Below are positions 25,094 through 36,386 of a stretch of DNA of 64,000 nt, piece after piece. Made by a program: the position numbers and the translations under genes. How positions within the stretch are numbered: the first letter of the stretch is position 1; every line of letters begins with the position of its first letter. The stretch spans positions 124,001 to 188,000 of the forward strand of contig NW_026516730.1 of the NCBI RefSeq assembly GCF_025766255.1, read 5' to 3'. Origin of the DNA: Zychaea mexicana. Lineage: Eukaryota > Mucoromycota > Mucoromycetes > Mucorales > Lichtheimiaceae. A model generated the notes under the pieces. It was not told the DNA's origin and ran no database searches. It worked only from the letters and a program-made list of their open reading frames with translations.

Positions 25094-25936
25094 CAGTGGT
25101 CCCCCGATTTTCGCAACAGTGGAAAGTGCCAGAAATTGTTGCAGAAATCGAAGATTTGCAAAGACCGGGCGACTACATTTCTTTGTTTACCGTAGCTCAA
25201 GTCAGATGCTATACTGTACACTGGACTGTTCACAGATACAGTAAACACAAATGCATGTTTTAGCAAAGAAATCTAAATATAAAAGTCCAGATGTTTCAAT
25301 GAAAGCAATAAACCTTTGCCTTTTGTGTTTTTGAGTATCCGTCTATTTCTTTTTCACTTAATGGCTGAAATATTCAACAAGCTAACAGCAGAGCAAGAAG
25401 ATAGAATTTGGGAGGAGCATTCAGGCGTAATAGCCAGCAGTTTGAAGGAGTTGGTTAACTAGTTATCCGAACATCCCTGTCCCCGCCCGCTCCACATTCT
25501 CACGAGTCTTGAAAAGAAGACGTTTAGGTCCCTTTGCTTGTGATCGCTCTATCAGAACAGCCCAGTGTATGCTGTACGTATATACGTTACTTCTCATAAA
25601 AAATGAATAATAACACCTATCAAATGTGATCTTCTACGTTGTGCATACATATAGGATATCAAATATTAGTGTGTACAAATCATAATATTTTACATAGTTT
25701 ACTTCTATGCTTACACACAAAGGACCCGGTTACATGCAACATCCATCAACTGACTTTGACGTTGCGCATTATAACTTAAGCATGAAAAATACCTCGACAA
25801 GATGCAATGGAACAAAAACAGGTTTGCAAGTTGCATATTGCGGAAAAACTAAGTTTTTAGTGACAGGACCGGACTGATTGTTGCAGAAATCGCAGCATTT
25901 GCGAAAGGTAGGGGTGCAAAAAGCGGGGGACCGCTG
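25094..25936. mobile_element. pogo/Tc1-type DNA transposon remnant (843 bp), TA-flanked
   Basis: Imperfect terminal inverted repeats begin CAGTGGTCCCCCGATTTTCG on the left (25094) and, read inward from 25936, CAGCGGTCCCCCGCTTTTTG on the right. TA flanks both ends (25092-25093, 25937-25938). A second block, ATTGTTGCAGAAATCG, occurs near both ends; on the left it forms a hairpin with the terminus. Between the ends lies a broken transposase N-terminus (25361-25592). Diverged ends and broken coding sequence indicate an old, inactive copy. Confidence 0.7.
25361..25592 (+). pseudogene. Decayed transposase N-terminal DNA-binding region (CENP-B/pogo-like)
   Basis: From an ATG at 25361 the frame reads MAEIFNKLTAEQEDRIWEEH, then SSLKELVN, a TAG stop where a Trp would be expected, then LSEHP. 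After a frameshift it continues NIPVPARSTFSRVLKRRRLG and PFACDRSIRTAQ. A helix-turn-helix followed by a basic stretch is the layout of the DNA-binding head of pogo/Tigger/Fot1 transposases and CENP-B. This agrees with its position inside a TA-flanked element. The catalytic DDE part is missing. Confidence 0.5.
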
Positions 25937-25938
25937 TA

Positions 25939-26814
25939 TGCTATTAGGCAGACCATTGATCTTGGACCTGAGGTGTTGTTTGTAACGCAATTTTTACATT
26001 CGAATTAAACGTAGAAAAGTAAGCTCTGCTCCAACATATCCTATTTTAGAAATACACGTTTTTGCGCCCGATGTATTATCATACTCGGTAGACGAGCTAA
26101 GATTGTAGACTATCTTGAGTATCGGTGGCGATAACGGAGGCAGGAAAGCATGCCTATACCCATGATAGGCATTGTTCTGTGTTACCTCACCCATAGGATT
26201 TTCATTACTTTGAAATCTTCATAAATACACGCATTTCTTTCGTTCTCTTTTTTTTATGATGCGAGGCTGGTTGCGCATATTTTTGACGACGGTTGTTTTC
26301 TGTGCAAAGTGCATACATTAACTCTGTTTTGAAATTATTGTATGAAAGGGTGATCTTCTTTGCTCATCTGTGAAATAAACAAGCCTCTACTATCGCGATT
26401 ATTTGTATTGCGAGCAGGATGATAAAGATTAACATAAGCAGGTCAAACTTCACAAATTCAGCATTATCAACTGTTCTCTTGTCACTGTAATCGAGCTCAA
26501 GTTAGAGCCGTTATCAAAAACGTGCTGTCACTTGATTAAATCCATCACTGCTTCTGCTAGATATATTTCTATTTTGCCTGTTGCTGCTGGGTACACACCG
26601 CCTAATTTATCCACGAGACGTTCTCTTATCAGTGGTTGATGTGTGAAAAGAGACATCAACAAAAAGAGAGAAGAGAAAAGGCAGATAAGCGTCATTGACA
26701 AGGCGTCTGCTTTAGAAAAAGCCCTGCATAATATATAAATATTCAATCCATATAACTTCTCCTTTTGTCTACCTTACCCTTGCACCCTCCTTTTCCCTCT
26801 TCCATCCAAATAAA
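25939..26814. other. Promoter-side intergenic region of the nucleobase permease
   Basis: No gene recognised. The last 80 bases hold a TATA box (26732-26740) and a pyrimidine-rich leader before the permease ATG. Confidence 0.5.
26732..26740 (+). promoter_or_regulatory. TATA box of the nucleobase permease gene
   Basis: TATATAAAT, 75 nt before the ATG at 26815, followed by a CT-rich stretch typical of fungal transcription start regions. Confidence 0.5.
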
Positions 26815-29163
26815 ATGTCTGCAACACCAGAAAAAACTGAAAGCTGGGACGTTGCAATGGAATCATCCTCCTTGGACAGCGATGCTCATCTACGACATCA
26901 GCAATTGCTTGCACAAGAGCCCGCTTCGGGCTTAATATTTACTGGCCTACCGTGGCTGCACCACGAAGATGGCTGGAAGGCTGGTTTAAAAGATGTTTTG
27001 GTCAACTACTTCCCTCGGTATAAATTGAAGCGATCAGGTACCTCCTCTTTCCTGCTATTAGCACTCCTAGTATTCAAACAACGCTCGATGTGTTCATAAA
27101 TCAACCATTATTATCGTCATATGATTAGGAACTGTATACATTGATGAGCGACCGACAGTTTTCCATACCATTGCCTATGGTATACAGCATGCGCTCGCTA
27201 TGTTCAGTGGCACAATAGTTATCCGTATGTAAGAGTTGACTTTGCAGACGCCACATGCGTATAAGCGAGAAATTCTCAAATGACTTTTTTACTATTATGC
27301 AACAGCCATTGCTATGGGGTTCGATCCAAACAGTAAGTAAAAGCCGCATAATTAGCAGGATGCTCGATACGCATTACTAAGTAAATATTATCTTGAACTG
27401 CTTGCGCTGATCTTGTAGCTTCACTCTTCTTTTCTGGTATCTCGACTATCATTTTTTTCATATGCACGGGGGGTCGGGTACCCTCTTATCTCGGTAGTTC
27501 TGGCTCTGTTATCAGCGCGGTCCTTGCCGTTACAGGGTACAATTCGGCCACATCCACCACAGGCATGAATGAAAATATCCCAGTCGCTCAAGGCGGTATT
27601 ATCGTCCTAGCACTGCTCTATATGTTCATCTCGTTGCTGGTCATCGTGTTTGGATACAAATGGGTGGAATTTCTTATGCCTCCGAGTACGTAAAGAAAGG
27701 CTTTAACCGTGATTATCAGCAACGAGTGGCTTGCTCACCCTCCATCACTGTCATCCACTTGTCTATAGTTGTTACCGGTGGTGTTGTCGCAGGTATCGGC
27801 CTCCATTTGGGCTACTCTGCGTTTAACCAGGCAACTGCAACACCATTCGACTTTTACATGGCTTTGACAACCGTATTGGCCATCATGTTGATTTCTGTCT
27901 ATGCACCTCTTCCATCGCTCCGTCGGGTGTATGTATACACTACGTTTTTCAACTTTTAAGTGTGTTACCGAGTGAATTACTATCGTATCTCACAGTAATT
28001 AATGTAACTTGCCAATATCGCTTGTACCACTTTATGCAGATCAATTCTGCTAGGTTTGATTGTTGGCTATGTAATTCACATCATCTGTGGTGTCACTGGA
28101 GCTGGATATCCTGTCGATTTTTCTGATGTCTCTTCTGTTGCTTGGGTCCGAGGACCAATTATCTCTGGTCCTATTGTGTTTGACAAGGTAGCAATCAGTA
28201 CTATTGCACCGATTGTTATTGTTATCGTAGCAGAAAATATGGGGTAAGACGACCAGTTTGTTTCAAGTCAGGTGTGAGATTACTGTATTCCTATTACCAT
28301 TGTCTTGAATTTATATCATCTATTCCTCTATACTTATTAGCCATATTAAAGCCATCAGCTCGTTGACTGGAACGCCCATGGAAAAGTACCTAGGACGCGC
28401 CTATCTTGGCGATGCCATTTCAACACTGATGGCAGGATGCGTCGGCGCTTCACCTTTGACAACGTATGCAGAAAACATTGGTGTCTTGGTAAGTTTATAC
28501 TGCTCTCCTCACAAATGCATGGTTCCATATCAATTAATTATTTTTCACCATTAACCTATGCGCATATTAGTCCGTAACACGCATCTACTCGCCAGTGGTA
28601 ATCCTCGTCGCGGCAATTACTGCTATTATTGTGGGATTTATCTCCAAATTTGGTGCAGTAGTACGAAGCATTCCTGATGGCGTCTTTGGAGGAACAACTT
28701 TAGTTCTTTACTCTTTGATCGCCATAACTGGTATCCGAGTTTGGGTTATGAACAGAATCGACTTTTCAGGTATGCATTTGCTTTTAAATATGGGATCTCC
28801 AAGGTAGAGGCGAAAAATCTTACAATTGTTGGATTTTGTTCTATTTGGCATAAATTAGATCCTCGCAATGTCTTTGTTGGCGGTATTCCGCTTATTTTGG
28901 CAGCTGTTATGACGGAAAAGACACTCGTCATTAATGATTTTCAACTCGATGCAGTGGGGGCAAGCACTTTTGCTTCGATTATCCTTTACCAAGTATTGCG
29001 TGGTTATGATGGATATAAAGAATACTGCATGTGGATCAAGCGACAATACCGTTATTACAAGTATGGTAAAGAGGAACAGGATAATAACAATAGTGCACTT
29101 CCAGCAGTGCGAAACGATTCAATCGCAAGCTCTTCAGAACAACATGTAGCTGATGAAAAATAG
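26815..29163 (+). CDS. NCS2-family nucleobase permease (uracil-type signature)
   Basis: Nine exons: 26815-27037, 27129-27224, 27306-27332, 27419-27685, 27769-27928, 28040-28243, 28341-28488, 28571-28769, 28859-29163; 542 residues. Proton-coupled uptake of a nucleobase across the plasma membrane is expected. The core has RVPSYLGSSGSVISAVLAVT (the Ser/Thr-rich third helix region), GASPLTTYAENIGVLSVTRI, and FGGTTLVLYSLIAITGIRVW. The NAT/NCS2 signature E-N-x-G-x4-T-R spans residues 370-379, with Glu370 in the first position as in bacterial UraA-type uracil carriers rather than Gln as in fungal UapA-type purine carriers. Fourteen helices are expected for the family. Cytosolic N- and C-tails are polar. 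An intron splits the signature between Leu375 and Ser376. Substrate preference for uracil is inference. Confidence 0.92.
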
Positions 29164-29697
29164 TAATTAGAAAAGTCCTCTATACACCTCATACCTAGCC
29201 TCCTAATGAATCTATCTATATCACGCATTCACACACACGTTTATTCACACACTATTACAAAGCCGCTTGTATCATTTTTAAGCTTTTGTGTGACAATCAC
29301 AAGTGATAATTTAATAACGCAACATGCTACTTTTCATTTTCCAGCGAATTGAGTGGCAACTGTAAAGTTTTGAATTGAGAGAGGGAGAAAACAAGTTTGA
29401 AAGAAATGGAAAAAGTACGAGAAGAAAAGAAAATAAAGGAAGAGAAAAATGAATCCAACAGAAGCTAAAGCAGGTGCAATATGTTACATCAGAAGAAGAA
29501 AAGACCGTTACAGCGAACTGATGCGCCTGAAAGAACGAAAAAAAGAGAGAGAAAGGGAATGTAATGATAAAGTTTCCATCAATGCTGAAATCCAATTAGA
29601 CCAATGGCTTAGGAGTAAGATTCTAGACATATCAGCCAAGCGGTTAATGGACCATAATAACGACGGTAATAACCATGAATGCTTAAACCCACTAATT
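29164..29697. other. Convergent 3' flank between the permease and LSM14 genes
   Basis: 534 bp between two convergent genes. Purine-rich around 29375-29450. The ORF starting at 29449 runs antisense into LSM14 and is its mirror, not a gene. Confidence 0.5.
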
Positions 29698-30725
29698 CTA
29701 ATTCTCACTACTTACGCCACGGTTGTTATTGCCACGGAAACCGCCATATCGTCCGCCGCCACCACGCTGATAACCTCCACTACCACGGCCCCGGTAACCT
29801 CCACGACCACGGAAACCACGGTATCTCGGGCGATCCACAGATGCTTCGCCAAACGTTTCCAAGTTGAGTTTCCGTTCCTCTTGGAACTTGGCCCGACGAT
29901 CAATTCTAGAAGGTTGCGTTAGAATTTAGCATAGCTTATCCCCTAGTTTCACATTTACTCTCCAACTGTTATACAAACATACCCATTTTGATCTTGCTCG
30001 CTGCGTTCCTTGGACTCGCAAGAAATGTTATCAAAAAAGCTCTTATCCTGATAGTTCAGAAAGAAAAGCATTAGCATCACATTTTACACAGTCTTCCAAA
30101 TAAGCCATCCAAGAGCAATTTACCTTATCATAGAACGATTCGTCCGAGGGAGGAATGACCACTTCCTCATCTTCCTGTTGATCCTCCACGCTTTGCTGTT
30201 CCTCCTCCTCAACGGTCTTCTTAGTAACCGCCTTTGCCAACTCTTCCTTCTTAAACTTGGCGTTCGACGACTCAAAATCGAAATCAGACTTGGGGATTTC
30301 GATAGGTTGCTTGGCAGCATTGTTGTTGTTTGTGTTGTTATTGGTATTATTGTAGTCATGGCGACGCGCTCCTCCACCGCGACCAGTATTACCATAGTTG
30401 TTGTTGTTGTTGTTATTGTATCGGCGTTGGCGATTCTGCTGATGGTGTGCACGCTGGTCATCTTCCAACCCCTTTTCATCCTTGACGATCTCCAAGTTAT
30501 CCAAGCTTTCTTCCAAAGCCTTGACAGCAGTTTCAGTTGAAACGTGCTCAGCATTCTTGGGCTCAACTTCCTTCTTTGGCTTCTCTGCAATTCCTGGTTG
30601 GTCTTCGCGGGCAGCAGCAATAGCAGCATTATGGGCTGAAGGTGGTCCGACCGGCGCGGCACTAGTTTGTTCAGCAGGCATACCAGGCATTGTGCGGTTT
30701 GAAAGAGGAGCTGAACCAAGTGGCG

Positions 30726-30757
<32 letters not shown>

Positions 30758-31566
30758 ATAGCAGGGTTAATTGCTCCTCCCATAGGTGGAGGCATACCAT
30801 ACATTGGCGAACCCCAGTACTGTTGAGGGTGCTGTTGCTGCTGCATGGCTGGGTAAGGAGGCATCATGTAAGGATTCATAGCGGCATTGGCACCGTATCC
30901 CTTCATAACCGAGCTCTACATTCGATATATATTTTTTACAGTCAATACATAAGATGGAAAGGGGTGAGGAGGTTGTGTAGGTAGTAGAACAAGACCAACG
31001 ACCAATAGGGGATTAAAATAATAGGTGTGCGTGTGCACGTAAGCAAACAAACTATTGAAACTGAAAGAACTAAACTTACCATAATTGCTGGATCGCTAGG
31101 CACGTTGGCCGGGGGTGGTGGTGGTGGTGCAGCTTTAGCAGGTGGTTCAAAGATTTTCAAGTCTTTAATGTCTGATCCACGAAACACGACGAATTCAAAC
31201 ACATTTTCAGAAGGTGGGATTTCTTCTTCAGGGTTGCCTCGTCGACCTTCAGTACCAAACGATCGCACTACGTAAGAAAAGCTCGGTGCGTCAGAATCAT
31301 GTATAGAAGCGTTCACAAAAGTAAGAAAGTAGGATGTTTATGACAAGGGAGAAGGAGGAGAGATGGCTTGCTTGCTGACCTTGTTCTAACGCAACCGTGG
31401 ATTCTTCCGTGTTCAAACTGTGGAGTGTACCCTCATACCGAATGTCGCTATTGCTCGTAAGCTGTAAAAAGTGTGTGTAAGTAATCGCACGCGTGGTGTG
31501 AATAGGTCGTGTTTAGAAATGGATACTTGCCGAAATCTTTGACCCAATGAAGTTTTGTCCGCTCAT
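29698..31566 (-). CDS. SCD6: LSM14/Scd6-type mRNA decapping and translation repressor
   Basis: Six exons (complement): 31566-31531, 31461-31380, 31267-31080, 30915-30124, 30047-29983, 29905-29698; 456 residues. Domains in order: an N-terminal LSm fold starting MSGQNFIGSKISLTSNSDIR and including VRSFGTEGRRGNPEE and ENVFEFVVFRGSDIKDL (about 1-80); a Pro/Gln-rich linker with a polyglutamine run; the FDF motif (DFDFESSNAKFKKEEL, about residue 307 on); the FFD box (SFYDKDKSFFDNISCE); the TFG box (RKLNLETFGEA); and a C-terminal RGG tail. Scd6/LSM14 proteins bind mRNA, the helicase Dhh1/DDX6 and decapping factors in P-bodies, and the RGG tail binds eIF4G. The first intron has a GC donor. The symbol is by homology. 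Confidence 0.95.
30726..30760 (-). repeat. Polyglutamine-coding CAG/CAA run in the LSM14 gene
   Basis: A nearly pure trinucleotide run encoding about ten consecutive Gln after Met-Gln in the linker between the LSm domain and the FDF motif. A second short Gln run lies at about 30820-30845. Confidence 0.85.
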
Positions 31567-32401
31567 ATTGGATTCTGAAAAGTTAAAGAGGGCAAAGTGT
31601 TGTTGTTGGGAGCACCTGTTCGCTATATATATGACGATGACGCCTATTGAATCTCAGATTTTATTTATCCCTTCTTTCTTGCGACCAATTAATGCTACTG
31701 CTCTTGATTGTATGAGCAAGCACACCCATAATTGCTTACTGTGAGACTTGAACAGCATACACCGTCACTCGGATAATTGATGTGTCATCAATGGAGGTTT
31801 CTTTCGTGTTGACGTGAGGATATTGTACTACCAAGACGCTGATGATATGGATTTGTGTAATAATTGCTACGATGCCCTGACCACCTTCCTTTATAGTTTC
31901 GAGCATTCCTGCTGGCTGACTAGTGACATTGATGCCAATATCCGGCATCAGCACTTTATAGACAGGCAGTTAGGCACTACCGATTCATATCTATATCACA
32001 TCAATTGCATTCAGGTTAGCAAGATAATCTATTTAACCCTTTCGTTGATACTTTTATATACGAGAACATAATTCATGGGATCTTTAACAATCGCCTCACA
32101 TTCAAACGCCTACTACAACGAGTTAAGCTCAAAAAGCCATCGACAGCCACAACAATTGACCGCTGTTGTATACATATATTGTTATGAAATGATCGATCGG
32201 CAGTTGTGTATCAAACCTTTGGTTCAAAGTGATACTATTACAGTGATCGAAAAATGATCGCTAGATGTCAAAAAATTCTTGCGCGCAAAATGTATGCGAA
32301 CGAAGATATCAACATGGCCACCATTTCCGATAAAAACAAATATTTCACTCACTCCGAAGCGACTATGTTCTTTGCTTGAACTTCCCATATAAAAGCAAAC
32401 A
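31567..32401. other. Divergent promoter region between LSM14 and NDUFAF7 genes
   Basis: 835 bp separating two divergent starts. A 72-codon minus-strand ORF (31736-31954) ends at a donor-like CAGTAAGC, but I cannot tie it to either gene or to a family. Confidence 0.45.
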
Positions 32402-34185
<1,784 letters not shown>

Positions 34186-34375
34186 GCTTTGTTGATATTT
34201 TAAAAAATCCATAACTTTTATATATAAATTGCAATGGCAACCTTTTAGTTCGCTACCATTGGCTGAAAAGGGCAACCCAGCCAATTTTTTCTGCTGAGAC
34301 CCAAACAAGACCACAAGCCGGGGGAGTAATATCAGCTCGCGTCTTTCCTTCATAACCCTTAACCCTAACAGTAAA

Positions 34376-36190
34376 ATGCTGAGAGCCTCAAGGCTGTACA
34401 AGGGCTCTGTCAACCGAGCATTCGCAGCCGCAAAGGTACAATTGCTTCGAAATGTGATGGTTCTTAGACTTAAACAAGTTAAATTCTGTCCATTTTCTAT
34501 TGAAAAGTTTGGCAATTAATTTGTTTTATTGTGCTTGTTCCAGCGACATGCCAGCACAACCTCCAATACTACTGAAGTTCGCAAGGGCTCCATTGGTGGC
34601 AAGTTAGTTGGCGTCACAGTCGTCGGTGCAGCTACATACGGAGGCGCTGTCTACTATGCTACGACTGACAAAGCATTCCGCGACACATTCGTTTCATACG
34701 TTCCTGGTGGCAAGGAATCTGTCGAGTTTTTTGAAGATCTCAAAATAAACGAAGAGCTTACGAACTACCAAAAGCAAGCCACGACCTGGAAACAACAAGC
34801 CGAAGGATATGGCGCTAAAGCACAAGAGTACAGCAACCAAGCTCGCGACGCTGCTATGGGTGCATACGATTACGCCAACGACACATATCAGAAATTGGCC
34901 GGTCAAAAGGAAACACCTAAACTGCAGACATCATCACCTGTCAGTGCCATTGAAGAAGTAAAGGTTAAAGAAGAGGCACCTAAGAAAAAGGTCGAAATTC
35001 AGTCGGGTAAAGCCAGCGTTTCTACCGACAAAAAAGACTCGACACCTGTTGTCGAGGCTGCTATTGAAAAGCCTGCACCCATTGTCTTGAAGAGCATCAA
35101 GACCAACAATACGGTTGTCCGCGAACTGTCGACGCTGCTTAACGAGCTTGCTACGATCTTGAACGATACGGGCATGTCTAGCAAGGGTCGAGAGGTTATG
35201 AAGGAAGCTGAGGATCAGCTTGAAGCACTCAGCAAACGTTACAGCGAGTTGGATACGGAACAGGCTGCCGTCCTCAACTCGTTGGTGCTGTTGCAGCAAA
35301 AGAGCAAGCAGGTGGAAGCCGGCTTGGAAAAATACCGAAACGAAGCTGCAGATGTCCTTCAATCGTCACACGTCGAAACTGCTCGTCGTGTTGGTGCCAA
35401 GCAGACCGAGCTTGTCAAAGAGTTCGAGGAGGCTCGCACCGAAATGAAGAAAACGTTCGCTACCTTGTTGGCCAAGGAACTCGATTCACAAAAAACTCAA
35501 TTAGACTCTGAACGTTCCCAGGCTCTTTTGCAACAGAGCGAAGAAATGAAGCGACGATTTATTCGCGAAGTCAAGTACCTTGTTGAAAAGGAACGCGCTA
35601 GCCGCTTAGGCAAACTCGAATTGATCAACGCTCGATTCACTGCTCTTGAAAAGCAATCTCTCGATAATGCCGCCAACTTGGACAGATCACGGCAGTCCCA
35701 CTTGATGCGTGTCACGTTTGGCGCGCTTCACGACGTCATTACTCGCGTACACAAGGCATCCTTCGTCGACGAACTCGAGGCATTCAAGAACAGCGCCAAA
35801 TATAATGAACTACTCCAGGTTGTCCTGTCATCTATCCCCCGCGAAGTTGCTGAGGAAGGTGTCGAGTCCATGGGCGACTTGACAACACGCTTTGAAATTG
35901 TTGCAGACGAAGTCCGACGCGTTGCTCTCGTGCCTGAGGATGGTGGCTTTGGATCACATATCATTAGTATGATCTTGGCACACTTGATGTTCCGGAAGGA
36001 GGGTTTGGTCGAAGGCGGTGATGTCGAGGCTATCCTTGCACGATCAGGCTATCACTTGAAGAACGGCGACCTGGAAGACGCAGCGCGTGAACTTAACCAA
36101 TTGAAGGGTTGGCCGAAGCGATTGGCACAAGACTGGATCCTAGCTGCTCGACGCCACTTGGAAATTCAACAAGTATTAGAGGTAATGTAG
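34376..36190 (+). CDS. MIC60: MICOS subunit Mic60 (mitofilin)
   Basis: Two exons: 34376-34435 and 34544-36190; 568 residues. The first exon encodes a presequence (MLRASRLYKGSVNRAFAAAK) joined to RHAST. Next comes a glycine-rich membrane helix (GKLVGVTVVGAATYGGAVYY, about 36-57), a linker rich in Lys, Glu and Pro, a long coiled coil (about 190-400) and the C-terminal mitofilin signature region, with LARSGYHLKNGDLEDAAREL and LKGWPKRLAQDWILAARRHL near the end. Mic60 sits in the inner mitochondrial membrane facing the intermembrane space and organises crista junctions. Length is normal (about 540-760). The short 5' exon encoding only the presequence suggests exon-wise acquisition of the targeting signal. 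Confidence 0.95.
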
Positions 36191-36386
36191 CAAAGTGACA
36201 ATAGCTTAAAGTCATCCGTTTATTGTATACGGTTTGTACTGACTGAAAGAAAAAACTTATATGTGTAGGTTGCGGAAACACAAACTATCTTGAACAGCTT
36301 ATTGGAAGCTTAGAACTAAAACAACATCTCAAAAATAAAAACGCATCTGATTCATAAAAAAAGCAGGAAAAAAAAGAGAAGACTGT

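Noticed and set aside
29449..29922. 157-codon plus-strand ORF rich in Thr overlapping the LSM14 3' end
   Set aside because: It is the mirror of the RGG-coding last exon of LSM14.
30178..30826. Plus-strand ORFs rich in Cys, Leu and Val over LSM14
   Set aside because: Antisense shadows of polyglutamine and Asn-rich codons.
31736..31954. 72-codon minus-strand ORF ending at a donor-like site between LSM14 and NDUFAF7
   Set aside because: No recognisable domain, no plausible partner exon, and it sits in a divergent promoter region.
34694..35964. Several minus-strand ORFs of up to 142 codons over MIC60
   Set aside because: They mirror the coiled-coil coding sequence of MIC60 and have no domain of their own.
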